64,000 nucleotides of DNA from JAIQET01 sp035542575 (lineage in GTDB: Bacteria; Acidobacteriota; Terriglobia; Terriglobales; Acidobacteriaceae). The stretch is taken from assembly GCA_035542575.1 (NCBI GenBank), contig DATKLE010000057.1, forward strand, positions 6,562 to 70,561, given 5' to 3'. Numbering within the stretch: the stretch's first letter is position 1; each line of letters starts with the position of its first letter. The notes under the pieces were generated by a model that did no database searches, was not told where the DNA came from, and worked only from the letters and a program-made list of their open reading frames with translations. Of this stretch, positions 36,448 to 46,700 are shown piece after piece. The translations under genes were made by a program, and so were the position numbers.

Positions 36448-39400
36448 ATGCGATACAACGTCGGCATGGGTCGTTTTTTTGCTGTCCTTGTAATGCTCTG
36501 CTCTCTGTTCGGGGTTGCGCCTGCCCAGAAAGCCTCCAAGAATCCTTCTCCGAACAGCTCCGCGCCGGCGCGGGATTATTCGCAGGAAGGCTTCGTCGTT
36601 GAACAGCTACACACCTCGTACCGCTTCGAGAACGATGGCACTGGGAAGAAGGAGATTCTGGCGCGCGTCAAAGTGCAAAGCGAAGCCGGGGTCGAGCAAT
36701 GGGGTCAACTGGTCTTCGGTTACAACTCGGCGAACGAGCGCATTGAGATTCCGTATGTGCGGGTATTGAAGGCTGACGGCAGCACGCTAACTGCGCCACC
36801 GGACGCGGTGCAGGACCTGAGCGCGCCCATCGAGCGAGAGGCGCCCGTCTATACCGATTACCGGCAAAAGCACATTACCGTGCCGGGACTGCGTCCCGGG
36901 GAGGTGCTGGAGTATGACATCGTCACGGTGATCCACACCGCTTTGGCTCCCGGCGAGTTCTGGGTGGAACACCGATTCGACCGGAACGAGATCGTGCTCG
37001 ACGAGCGGCTCGACGTCAACGTGCCCAGCGAACGCAGCGTGAAACTGAAGACCCAGCCGGGCCACGACCCCACGATCAGCGAGAGCAACGGCCGCCGCAT
37101 TTATTCCTGGACCAGTTCTTATCTTGAGCGGGAAGACGAGGACGCCGACAAAGCAAAAAAGAAAAAGAAGAAGGAGCCTGAGGAACCAGCGGTACAGTTG
37201 ACCACTTTCGGCAGTTGGGAAGAGCTGGGACGCTGGTACGCCGGTCTGGAGAAAGACCGCCGCCAGCCCAACGAGGAGATTCGAAAAAAGGCCGCCGAGT
37301 TGACCGCCGGCAAGGCCGGCGACGTGGAGAAGATCGAGGCACTTTACGATTTCGTGGCCCAGGATTTCCGCTACGTGAGCCTTTCGTTCGGCACCGGCCG
37401 CTATCAGCCCCACGCTGCCAGCGACGTGCTGCACAACCAGTACGGCGACTGCAAAGACAAGCACACCCTGCTGGCGTCCCTGCTGGAAGCGTCGGGCTAC
37501 CACGCGTCGTCGGTGTTGATCAACTCAATGCGCAAACTCGATCCCGACGTTCCTTCTCCAGCGCAGTTTGATCACGTCATCAGCCTGGTTCCGCTGGGCA
37601 AAGAGGAGCTTTGGATGGATACCACCACCGAGGTGGCGCCGTTTCGGCTCCTGTCCTATCCCCTGCGGGCCAAGCAGGCGCTGGTCATTCCCGCGGAAGG
37701 AGTCCCACATCTGGAGGAAACCCCGGCCGATCCACCCATGCCCGACACCCAGCTGCAGGAGATACAAGGCAGCGTGAGCGAACTGGGCAAACTCACGGCC
37801 CATGTCAGCTACGAGGCACGCGGCGACGTCGAGCTGCTCATGAGGCTGCTGTTCCGGCGTCTTCCCAACGCCCAGTGGCGCCAGTTCATCAGCAACATGA
37901 ATTCCATGAGCGGGCTCGAAGGTGAGGTTTCGGAGATTAAAGTCACCGACCCTGCCTCGACCCGCGAACCCTTTCGCATGCAGTACAACGTCGTCAAAGC
38001 TAATTTTCTGGATTGGTCGAGAAAGAAATCGGAGATCGCGCTGCCGCTCTCGGAGGTCAGCGTCCCTCCCGTGGATGAGAGTGACACGGGCCCGGACGCG
38101 GAACCTATCAAACTCGGACCTCCCGGACAGTTTCGCTATTACCTCAAGCTTGAGCTGCCGCGCAAGTTCACTGCCCGCTCGCCCGTGCCGTTCTCCATGA
38201 AGCGGGACTATGCGGACTACGAGGCCAGCTATCAGCTCCAGGGCAACGTTTTTACGGCAGAGCGCACGCTGGTGACGCGGATGCGGGAGTTGCCGGCGGA
38301 TCGAGCCAGTGATTATCTTGCCTTCCGGCGCGCGGTGTCCACCGACCTGCAACAGCAGCTTTCCGTGGACAGCAGTGCAGCGGACGCTGCCACGGCCGCG
38401 GCGAATCTGAAAGGCGACGACTTGAACGATGCCGCGAACGCTGCCTTGCAGCGTGGTCAGTACCAGATCGCGATCGACCTGCTGCAAAAGGTGTTGGATG
38501 CCGATCCCAAGCACAAGACGGCACGCACGAATCTGGGGCGCGCCTACATGGGATTGCACAAGACCGATCTGGCGATTGATGCCTTCCGCCAGCAAGCCAA
38601 TCTCAATCCTTATGATGAATATGCCTATAACAATCTGGGTTGGGCTTACAGTGTGGCCCGCCGCTATGACGAAGCGGCTACCGCCTATGGCAAGGCGCTG
38701 GAAATCAATCCCCTCAGCCGCTACACGCACGCCGCTCTCGGGGGGATGTACGCAGAGCAGCACAAGTACGACATGGCCGTGCCCGAACTGGAGAAGGCCA
38801 GCGCACTCAGCCCGGACGATCCTCTGCTCCAGGTCAGCCTCGGCGATGCCTGCCTGAACCTCGGCCAGGACGATAAAGCACTGGCGGCTTTTGATCGTGC
38901 AGTCGAGATCTCGGCCACACCCGTGGTCTGGAATAACATCGCTTACCAACTCTCGCTCAAAAAGGCTCACCTGGACCGGGCCCAGCAGTATGCGGAATCG
39001 GCGGTCGCGGCCACGGTGGCCGCATCCCGCAATTTAAGCCTGGATCAGTTGAACGAACGCGATCTGGGTGTCGTGCAGGCGCTGGCGGCTTACTGGGACA
39101 CCCTGGGCTGGGTCTATTTCGCCAGTGGCGATTTGCCAAGGGCCGAAAAGTACGTGCGGGCTGCCTGGAGTCTCGATGCGCACAGCGAAGTCTCCGATCA
39201 CCTAGGGCAGATCTACGAAAAGATGGGGCGCAAAGACGATGCCGTCCGCGCATACTCCATGGCGCTGACTGACCTCCGGCCGGTTCCGGAGGCCCGCATC
39301 CACTTGGCTGCGCTGGTGGGTGACAGCAAGGTCGAGTCTACCGCCTCGCGATATCGCGAAGATTCGCAGCGCTGGCGCACGGTGGACCTGGGCAAGATCG

Positions 39401-39663
39401 CCAAGGGAACTGGGAGCGCCGAATTCTTCCTGATGTTCGCGAACAACGGCTCGGGGGCCACTGTGGAGGGCGTCAAGTTCATCCGCGGAGACGAGAAACT
39501 GAAGATCCTGACAGAGGCGCTGCGCACCGCCCGGTACAACCTATATTTTCCCGACGACTCACCAGCCAAGGTAGTGCGCCGGGGAATACTCTCTTGCTCT
39601 CAGGCCACCGGCACCTGCACATTCGTGCTGCTCCTGCCCCAGGATGTGACCTCGGTGGACTAA
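36448..39663 (+). CDS. Exported DUF3857-transglutaminase-TPR protein
   Basis: The protein is 1071 residues from the ATG at 36448 (AGGAG just upstream; another ATG at 36466 is possible). A signal peptide ends near GVAPAQ. An N-terminal DUF3857 beta domain leads to a transglutaminase-like domain with the Cys-His-Asp triad in YGDCKDKHTLLASLL, FDHVISLV and LWMDTTTE. Between the two is a Lys/Glu-rich charged patch (KAKKKKKKEPEE). The C-terminal half (about 670-960) holds seven or so TPR units, ending in a small beta-like domain. The combination is common in Acidobacteriota and Bacteroidota; a cell-surface peptide or sugar-processing role is guessed. Its stop overlaps that of the convergent amidase (CTAA). 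Confidence 0.9.
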   Translation: MRYNVGMGRFFAVLVMLCSLFGVAPAQKASKNPSPNSSAPARDYSQEGFVVEQLHTSYRFENDGTGKKEILARVKVQSEAGVEQWGQLVFGYNSANERIEIPYVRVLKADGSTLTAPPDAVQDLSAPIEREAPVYTDYRQKHITVPGLRPGEVLEYDIVTVIHTALAPGEFWVEHRFDRNEIVLDERLDVNVPSERSVKLKTQPGHDPTISESNGRRIYSWTSSYLEREDEDADKAKKKKKKEPEEPAVQLTTFGSWEELGRWYAGLEKDRRQPNEEIRKKAAELTAGKAGDVEKIEALYDFVAQDFRYVSLSFGTGRYQPHAASDVLHNQYGDCKDKHTLLASLLEASGYHASSVLINSMRKLDPDVPSPAQFDHVISLVPLGKEELWMDTTTEVAPFRLLSYPLRAKQALVIPAEGVPHLEETPADPPMPDTQLQEIQGSVSELGKLTAHVSYEARGDVELLMRLLFRRLPNAQWRQFISNMNSMSGLEGEVSEIKVTDPASTREPFRMQYNVVKANFLDWSRKKSEIALPLSEVSVPPVDESDTGPDAEPIKLGPPGQFRYYLKLELPRKFTARSPVPFSMKRDYADYEASYQLQGNVFTAERTLVTRMRELPADRASDYLAFRRAVSTDLQQQLSVDSSAADAATAAANLKGDDLNDAANAALQRGQYQIAIDLLQKVLDADPKHKTARTNLGRAYMGLHKTDLAIDAFRQQANLNPYDEYAYNNLGWAYSVARRYDEAATAYGKALEINPLSRYTHAALGGMYAEQHKYDMAVPELEKASALSPDDPLLQVSLGDACLNLGQDDKALAAFDRAVEISATPVVWNNIAYQLSLKKAHLDRAQQYAESAVAATVAASRNLSLDQLNERDLGVVQALAAYWDTLGWVYFASGDLPRAEKYVRAAWSLDAHSEVSDHLGQIYEKMGRKDDAVRAYSMALTDLRPVPEARIHLAALVGDSKVESTASRYREDSQRWRTVDLGKIAKGTGSAEFFLMFANNGSGATVEGVKFIRGDEKLKILTEALRTARYNLYFPDDSPAKVVRRGILSCSQATGTCTFVLLLPQDVTSVD

Positions 39664-41048
39664 GCTTGCTCCGCCAGCTTGAGCGGACGCTGGTGCCAGG
39701 CCGTAGCCTGCTCGTAAGCATGCGCCAAGCGAAGGACCCTGGCCTCCTCCCAGTGCGGGCCGATGATCTGCAATCCGATTGGCAGACCCGCCAGGGTGAA
39801 ACCGCATGGAATGGAAATCGCCGGCAGTCCCCACACGTTTACCGGGCGGGTGTTGCGCAGCAGGAGGATTTCGCGCGGGCGCAGCAGCTCGGGATTCTGC
39901 TGCAGCTCCGCCAGCGTAGGCGGTGGCACAGGGGTTGTAGGTGTCACCAGGACATCCATATTTTCAAAGACTTTGCCGATTTCGCGCCGCACCTGTTCCA
40001 TCTCGCGGCGACGGAGAATGTAGTCGACGGCGGTGACGCTGGCGCCGGCTTGAATGCGCCTCAAGGTTTCCGGTTGATAGAGCTCGGGAGTGCGGGCCAC
40101 GAACTCCGCGTGGTAGGCATAAGATTCGGCGCTCTGCACGCTGCGGTCGGTGGGGACTGGGAGCTCGATGTCGCGGATGTCCGCGGTCAAAGATGCCAGC
40201 ACCGTGAGAGCCTGGCTGACGGCCGCGGCGACTTCCGGGTGCAGATCGTCGTAGAAGTAGGCGCGGGGAACGCCGATGCGGAGATGCTTGGTGTCGCCTC
40301 GGAGCGCAGCGACATAATCGGCGTCTGGGGTGTCGAAAGTGGTGGTGTCTTTTTCATCGTAGCCCGCGATGGCATGCAGCAACACGGCAGCATCTGCAAC
40401 CGTGCGCGCGATCGGCCCCACGTGGTCGAGCGACCAGGAAAGCGGAATGACGCCGCGGGCGCTGACCCGTCCATACGTCGGTTTCAGGCCGACCATCCCG
40501 CACACTGCCGCCGGCTGGCGAATCGAACCCGCGGTGTCGGTCCCAATCGCGCCATAGCCGAGATCAGCCGCCACCGCTGCCGCCGAGCCGCTGGACGAGC
40601 CTCCGGCGATGTGTGCGGGGTTCCAGGGATTGCGGACCTCGCCGTAATAACTCACCATCGAACTGGCGCCGTAGGCGAACTCGTGCAGATTCTGCTTGCC
40701 TAGCAACACGGCCCCGGCGTCTTTCAGGCGGCGGACGACCTCCGCATCGTCTGTCGGGACACGATGCTTGAACAGCGCGCTTGCGGCGGTGGTGCGGACA
40801 CCGGCGGTCTCGAGGATGTCCTTCAAACCGAGGGGGATTCCGTGCAAGGGGCCGCGCCAATGCCCATCATGAATTTCCTTTTCTGCTTGCTGCGCCCGCG
40901 CCGCCGCGCTGTCGGCCATGACTGTGATGAAGGCATTCAAGATGGGATTGAGGCGTTCGATGCGCTCCAGGCATTGCGTGGTCAGTTCGACCGGGGAGAC
41001 AGCGCCGTGGCGGAGTTGCTCGCCAATCTCGAGGATCGTGGGGTGCAA
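39660..41048 (-). CDS. Amidase signature enzyme
   Basis: The 462-residue amidase has the Ser-cisSer-Lys machinery: Lys76 in PLGLKDILETAG, the serine loop GGSSSGSAAAVA (149-160) and Ser175 in GTDTAGSIRQPA. It resembles GatA of the tRNA amidotransferase but no gatB or gatC is present here, and the C-terminal part looks like a general amidase. It hydrolyses an amide bond; the substrate cannot be read. The stop codon overlaps that of the convergent DUF3857 gene by four bases. Divergent from the aldehyde dehydrogenase gene. Confidence 0.9.
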   Translation of the reverse strand: MHPTILEIGEQLRHGAVSPVELTTQCLERIERLNPILNAFITVMADSAAARAQQAEKEIHDGHWRGPLHGIPLGLKDILETAGVRTTAASALFKHRVPTDDAEVVRRLKDAGAVLLGKQNLHEFAYGASSMVSYYGEVRNPWNPAHIAGGSSSGSAAAVAADLGYGAIGTDTAGSIRQPAAVCGMVGLKPTYGRVSARGVIPLSWSLDHVGPIARTVADAAVLLHAIAGYDEKDTTTFDTPDADYVAALRGDTKHLRIGVPRAYFYDDLHPEVAAAVSQALTVLASLTADIRDIELPVPTDRSVQSAESYAYHAEFVARTPELYQPETLRRIQAGASVTAVDYILRRREMEQVRREIGKVFENMDVLVTPTTPVPPPTLAELQQNPELLRPREILLLRNTRPVNVWGLPAISIPCGFTLAGLPIGLQIIGPHWEEARVLRLAHAYEQATAWHQRPLKLAEQA

Positions 41049-41162
41049 TGGAATCGCCTCTCTACCAGAGTTTTATTATCCCCGAAAGCGATCCCACTGG
41101 CGGGGTGGGAAAGGCCTATAATTTCCCCGTTTGGCCATCCGCCGGAGGTCTAAGATATCTCC

Positions 41163-42608
41163 ATGGCACAGATGACTGTGACGCCGGTCACCACGCAAGG
41201 GTTCCTACTGGACGGCAAGTGGATTGAGGAAGGGGATGCGGTGGAAGTGCGCGCTCCTTACGACGGCAGCGTGATCGCCCGCGTGTTCCAGGGAAGAAGC
41301 GAGCATGCCGACGCGGCCATCGCGGCTGCGGTGAAGGCCTTCGGCACGACGCGCCGCCTGCCCGCCTTCGAACGCCAGCGCGTGCTCCGCCGCGTGGCCG
41401 AGAACATCAGCGAGCGCAAGGAAGAATTCGCCCGTACCCTGGCGCAGGAGGCCGGCAAGCCCATCAAGGCGGCGCGTTCCGAGGTGGGACGCGCGATTTT
41501 CACCTTTAACGTCGCAGCCGAGGAAAGCACTCGCATTTACGGCGAATATCTTCCTCTCGATTGGCAGGAGTCCACCGCCGGGCGCTGGGGGATCGTGCGT
41601 CGCTTTCCTCTGGGGGCGATTGCCGGCATCACGCCGTTTAACTTTCCCCTGAACCTGGTTGCACACAAAGTGGCACCGGCCATTGCCTGCGGCTGCACCA
41701 TGGTGCTCAAGCCTGCGCCGCAAACTCCGTTGAGCGCGCTGCTGCTGGCGGAAGCGGTGCAGCAGGCCGGTTGGCCCGATGGCGCTCTGAACGTGCTTCC
41801 GCTCTCCAACGAAGACGCTGGCCTGCTTGTGAGCGACGAGCGGCTCAAGCTCATCAGCTTTACCGGCAGCGCTGCCGTGGGCTGGGACATCAAACGCCGC
41901 GCCGGCAAGAAAAAGGTCATTCTTGAACTGGGCGGCAATGCGGGCGTCATTGTGCACAGTGATGCCGACCTCGCCTATGCCGCCGATCGCTGCGTGGCGG
42001 GCGGTTTCGCCTATGCCGGCCAGACCTGCATCTCAGTGCAGCGCATTCTGGTGGAGCGCTCGGTCTGTGGCCGGTTCACCGAACTGCTGCTGGCAGGGGT
42101 CAAAAAGCTGCAGGCGGGCGACCCGTTGCAGGAATTCACCGACCTCGGTCCGCTCATCCGCGAGAGTGACGCCATCCGCGCCAGCGACTGGGTGCAGGAG
42201 GCCGTGCGCGGGGGCGCTCGTCTGTTGTGTGGCGGCCGTCGCAACGGGCCGGTGCTGGAGCCCACGGTCCTGACCGGCACCCGTCCGGACATGAAAGTGA
42301 ATTGCCAGGAAATTTTCGCGCCTGTGGTTACGGTCGAGCCTTATGACGACTTCGGCGAGGCCTGCCGGCAAATCAACAACTCTCCCTACGGGTTGCAGAC
42401 CGGCATCTTCACCCGCGACGCCAAGCTGCTGTTCAACGCCTACGAGGAACTGGAAGTCGGCGCGGTGATTGGCGGGGATGTGCCGACCTTCCGCATTGAC
42501 CACATGCCGTACGGCGGGGTCAAAGACTCCGGATTGGGCCGGGAGGGATTGCGCTACGCCATCGAGGAGATGACCGAGCCCAGGCTGCTGGTCATGAATC
42601 TGCGCTAG
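41163..42608 (+). CDS. NAD(P)-dependent aldehyde dehydrogenase
   Basis: The 481-residue enzyme oxidises an aldehyde to the acid. The Rossmann loop FTGSAAVGWDI (233-243), Asn160 (TPFNFP), the general base Glu255 (LELGGNAGVIV) and the catalytic Cys289 (AGQTCISVQR) are all present. The DHMPYGGVKDSGLGREG C-terminal segment is typical of the non-phosphorylating glyceraldehyde / lactaldehyde-like branch, but the substrate is not certain. A TATAAT (41117-41122) and a GGAGGTC ribosome-like site precede the ATG. Single gene, cytoplasmic. Confidence 0.93.
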   Translation: MAQMTVTPVTTQGFLLDGKWIEEGDAVEVRAPYDGSVIARVFQGRSEHADAAIAAAVKAFGTTRRLPAFERQRVLRRVAENISERKEEFARTLAQEAGKPIKAARSEVGRAIFTFNVAAEESTRIYGEYLPLDWQESTAGRWGIVRRFPLGAIAGITPFNFPLNLVAHKVAPAIACGCTMVLKPAPQTPLSALLLAEAVQQAGWPDGALNVLPLSNEDAGLLVSDERLKLISFTGSAAVGWDIKRRAGKKKVILELGGNAGVIVHSDADLAYAADRCVAGGFAYAGQTCISVQRILVERSVCGRFTELLLAGVKKLQAGDPLQEFTDLGPLIRESDAIRASDWVQEAVRGGARLLCGGRRNGPVLEPTVLTGTRPDMKVNCQEIFAPVVTVEPYDDFGEACRQINNSPYGLQTGIFTRDAKLLFNAYEELEVGAVIGGDVPTFRIDHMPYGGVKDSGLGREGLRYAIEEMTEPRLLVMNLR

Positions 42609-42746
42609 CCGGAGCGCCCTTGCCGTGCGTCGGCGTTCCGCCGGAGTGCCGAATTTTCCCGGCAAGGCCAATGCCCGCGAGCGGCCCTCATTTTCACAGT
42701 TCTCGGAACCTCATCGCCTCGTTTCCTGAATTTAATTTGTCATCAC

Positions 42747-42775
42747 CCGACACAACCCTTCCGGTTTGTTATAAT
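42747..42775 (+). promoter_or_regulatory. Promoter of the ACIII-caa3 operon
   Basis: CCGACA (42747-42752), a 17-bp spacer and a perfect TATAAT (42770-42775) lie upstream of actA. The transcript would carry a leader of about 110 nt before the actA ATG. Confidence 0.65.
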
Positions 42776-42891
42776 CACCCGTTTTCGTGTTCAACGTCAC
42801 AACCAACCGTGAGCACTTAACCAGATCAGACAACGCTGCATGAACCGGGGACTTCGTGGTGTGGTTCCCGCTGCACGCAAAGTTTCACTCG

Positions 42892-43587
42892 ATGCAGATC
42901 TTTCATCGCAGTACGAATACCCTCTCCCGGGCAACGATTTTTGGCGCCGTCTTTGTGGTGGCGGCGCTGTTCTGGGTGGCGGCAGCGGTGCAGCGCTCGC
43001 CCTACGTGACCTATGCCGGAGTGGCGCGGCCGCAGCCCGCGCCCTTCAGCCACCAGCATCACGTGGCCGGGCTGGGGATTGATTGCCGCTACTGCCACAC
43101 TTCGGTGGAGACCTCGAGCTTTGCCGGCATCCCGCCGACCAAGACCTGCATGAACTGCCACTCCCAGATCTGGACCAACGCGGAGATGCTGGAGCCGGTG
43201 CGCGAGAGCTATCGCAGCGGCAAGTCCCTGGTGTGGAACCGGGTGGATGATCTCCCCGACTTCGTGTATTTCAACCACAGCATTCACATCAACAAGGGGG
43301 TCGGCTGCAACACCTGCCACGGGCCGGTGGACCGCATGCCGTTGATGTATAACTACGCTTCTCTGCAAATGGAGTGGTGCCTCGACTGCCATCGCGCGCC
43401 GGACAAGTATCTGCGCCCGCGCGACCAGGTGTTCAACATGCGCTACCAGCAGCCCGCGAGCAGCCAGCCGGTCGTGGTGGATGGGAAGGAATACACCGAC
43501 CAGCTCTCCCTGGGCGCGGCGTTGTTCAGGAAATACAAGGTGCGGTCGGTGAACGACATTACGAGTTGTTCGACGTGTCATAGATGA
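42892..43587 (+). CDS. actA: Alternative complex III subunit ActA, pentaheme cytochrome c
   Basis: ActA is the multiheme cytochrome of alternative complex III, a quinol oxidase unrelated to the bc1 complex. The 231-residue protein starts at 42892 (MQIFHRSTNTLSRATIFGAV, the conserved opening); the open frame to a GTG at 42856 is not needed. One N-terminal transmembrane helix anchors a periplasmic domain with five CxxCH heme sites: CRYCH, CMNCH, CNTCH, CLDCH and CSTCH. It is the first gene of a run of twelve genes ending in coxD. A 153-bp palindromic repeat separates it from actB. Confidence 0.95.
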   Translation: MQIFHRSTNTLSRATIFGAVFVVAALFWVAAAVQRSPYVTYAGVARPQPAPFSHQHHVAGLGIDCRYCHTSVETSSFAGIPPTKTCMNCHSQIWTNAEMLEPVRESYRSGKSLVWNRVDDLPDFVYFNHSIHINKGVGCNTCHGPVDRMPLMYNYASLQMEWCLDCHRAPDKYLRPRDQVFNMRYQQPASSQPVVVDGKEYTDQLSLGAALFRKYKVRSVNDITSCSTCHR

Positions 43588-43609
43588 GTGGGTGCTGTGT
43601 TAGAGATTT

Positions 43610-43762
43610 GTCATCCTGAGCGGAGTGACCGCGTCAAGCGGTCGCGGAGTCGAAGGACCTTGCGCTGGGAATGCCAAGGATCGGTTGATGCTGTGGCCGA
43701 GGGTGGGGATCCTTCGACTACGTGAGATTCCGCTCCGCGGATCTCGCTTCGCTCAGGATGAC
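43610..43762. repeat. Nested palindrome between actA and actB
   Basis: The outer arms are GTCATCCTGAGCG (43610-43622) and CGCTCAGGATGAC (43750-43762), a perfect 13-bp inverted repeat. An inner pair TCGAAGGA (43650-43657) and TCCTTCGA (43710-43717) is also perfect. Smaller dyads lie in between (GACCGCGTCAAGCGGTC). It starts 22 bp after the actA stop and ends 15 bp before the actB start. Confidence 0.9.
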
Positions 43763-43777
43763 CGTGTTTAGTGAACG

Positions 43778-46700
43778 ATGAACTACGAAAAGCCAAAGCG
43801 CGAGGATGTTTGTGCCGGTAAGAAGCTTGACCTGGACACGGTGCGGGAGCGCATTGCGGAGACCCGCGGCCCGGAATTCTGGCGCAGCCTCGAAGAACTC
43901 GCGGGCAGCGCCGAGTTCCAGGAGATGATGCACCGCGAATTTCCCAAGGGCGCGTCGGAGTGGCTGAACGGGGCCTCGCGTCGCGGCTTCCTCAAGCTGA
44001 TGGGCGCATCGCTTGCGCTCGCCGGCATGACCGCCTGCACCAAGCAGCCGCTGGAACCCATAGTGCCCTATGTGCGCCAGCCGGAAGAACTCGTTCCCGG
44101 GCGGCCGTTGTTCTACGCCACGGCGTTCACGCTGGGCGGATACGCGTCGCCGGTGCTGGTGGAAAGCAACATGTACCGGCCCACCAAGATTGAAGGCAAC
44201 GAGCAGCATCCTGCCAGCCTGGGCGGGACGGACATCTTTGCGCAGGCTTCGCTGCTGGAGTTGTACGATCCCGACCGCTCACAGACCATTACTCACTTGG
44301 GGAATGTCCGCACTTGGAGCAATTTGCTGGAGGCGATCCGCGGGCCGCTGTCCATCCAGAAGGGGTTGCAGGGCGCAGGCATTCGCATACTGACGCAGAC
44401 CATCTCCTCGCCCACGTTGGCCGATCAGCTGCGCAATCTCCTGAAGATTTATCCGCAGGCCAAGTGGCATGTGTACGAGCCGGTCAACCGCGACAACGTC
44501 TACGAAGGAGCGAAGCTGGCCTTCGGGCAGCCGATGGAGACGCGCTACGACTTCTCGAAAGCCGATGTGATTTTGTCGCTGGATGCGGATTTTCTGTCCG
44601 CGGGGTTTCCCGGCTCGACACGTTACATCCGCGACTTCGCCGCACGCCGCGGTCCCGACGGCAATATCAACCGGCTGTATGTGGTGGAGAGCGGGATGAG
44701 CGCGACCGGGGCGAAGGCGGACCATCGTGCGCCCATGAGCGCGCGTGGCATTGCAGACTTTGCGGATTCTCTCTCCCGAGTGGTCCACGGCGATGAGCAT
44801 GTAGTTTCCGGGCCGACTGGCCCTGAGGGGTTTTACCCTGCATTGTGGAAAGACTTGTTTGCTCATCAAGGTTCCGTGATTGTTATTCCTGGTGATCATC
44901 TGCCTCCGCTCATTCACGCGGCGGCCCATGCGCTGAATCAGACGCTCGGTAATGTCGGCAAGACTGTCCTCTACACCGATCCGCTCAGCGCCAATCCGGT
45001 GAACCAAACCGAATCGCTCAAAGATCTTGTCGCCGACATGCGCGCCGGCAAGGTGGACATGCTCGTGATTCTTGGAGGCAATCCCGCCTTCGAGGCTCCC
45101 GCTGACTTCGATTTTGCCGATGCGCTGAAGAACACGAATATCCCCATCCGCGTGCACCTCGGCCTCTATCAGAACGAGACCGCCGAGCTTTGCCAGTGGC
45201 ATGTCAACGAGGCCCACTACCTGGAAGCCTGGGGCGATGCCCGCGCGTACGACGGCACCGTGAGCATCGTGCAGCCCTTGATTGCCCCGCTTTACGGTGG
45301 CAAGAGCGCCAATGAGCTTGTGGCGGCTCTGTCGGGTCAGACCTCCGCCTCCGGTCACGACATCGTGCAGGCCTACTGGCAGGGTCAACATGCCGGCGCC
45401 GACTTCGAACAATTCTGGCGCAAGTCGCTGCATGACGGGTGGGTTGAAGGCACTACGTTCCAGCCGAAACAGCTGGCCCTGAAGGCCAACCAATTCCCGG
45501 GATCCAGCGCTCCTAACCAAAACGCCGTCGAGATCAACCTTCGTCCCGACCCCTCCATCTACGACGGCCGCTTTGCCAACAACGGCTGGCTGCAGGAAGT
45601 GCCCAAGCCCATGTCCAAGATGACTTGGGATAATCCCGTCCTGATCAGCCCGACCATGGCCGACCGCCTGCAACTCAAGAGCGAGGACGTCGTTGAACTG
45701 GAGCTGAACGGCAAGAAGATTACCGCTCCAGTCTGGGTTCAGGCTGGACATCCCGACAACGCGGTTACCGCGTATCTCGGCTACGGACGCCGCCGCGCTG
45801 GCCGCGTCGGCACGGGCGCGGGCTTCGACATGTATCCGCTGCGCTACAGCGCGACGCCTTGGTCGGCGTCGGGAGTGGTGATCCGCAAGACCGGCGACAC
45901 TTACAAGCTGGCAACCACCCAGGGCTATCAGACGATGGACACGCCGGTCGGCGCACGCCCGCTGGTGCGCACGGCTTCACTCGAGGAATACAAGAAGGAG
46001 CCAAAATTCGCGCAGGAGGAGCAGCCGCCGCACGAGCTGACGCTCTATTTCGACTATCCCTACAAGAACGAAGCCTACGCCTGGGGGATGGCGATTGACC
46101 TGAACAGGTGCGTGGGCTGCAACAACTGCATCATCGCCTGCCAGTCGGAAAACAACATTGCCGTGGTGGGTAAGGAGCAGGTGGTCCTAGGCCGACACAT
46201 GCACTGGTTGCGCGTGGACGCCTACTACCAGGGCGACCGTGCCAATCCCAGGGCATACTTCCAACCCGTCCCATGTATGCAGTGCGAGAACGCGCCCTGC
46301 GAAGTCGTCTGCCCGGTGGGCGCCACCGTGCACAGCAGCGAGGGCCTGAACGACATGGTCTACAACCGCTGCGTAGGGACGCGCTACTGCTCCAACAACT
46401 GTCCCTACAAGGTGCGGCGGTTCAATTTCCTGCTCTTCCAGGACTGGACCACGCCCCAGTTCAAGATGATGCGCAATCCAAACGTCAGCGTGCGGAGCCG
46501 CGGCGTCATGGAAAAATGCACCTACTGCGTGCAGCGGATTAACGCTCATCGCATTGACGCCGAGCGCGAGGACCGCAAGATCCGCGACGGCGAGATTCAG
46601 ACCGCGTGCCAGCAGTCCTGTCCCGCGGACGCGATTGTATTCGGCAACATCAACGATCCCGACAGCCGGGTGTCGAAGCTGAAGGCCGAGGCGCGCAACT

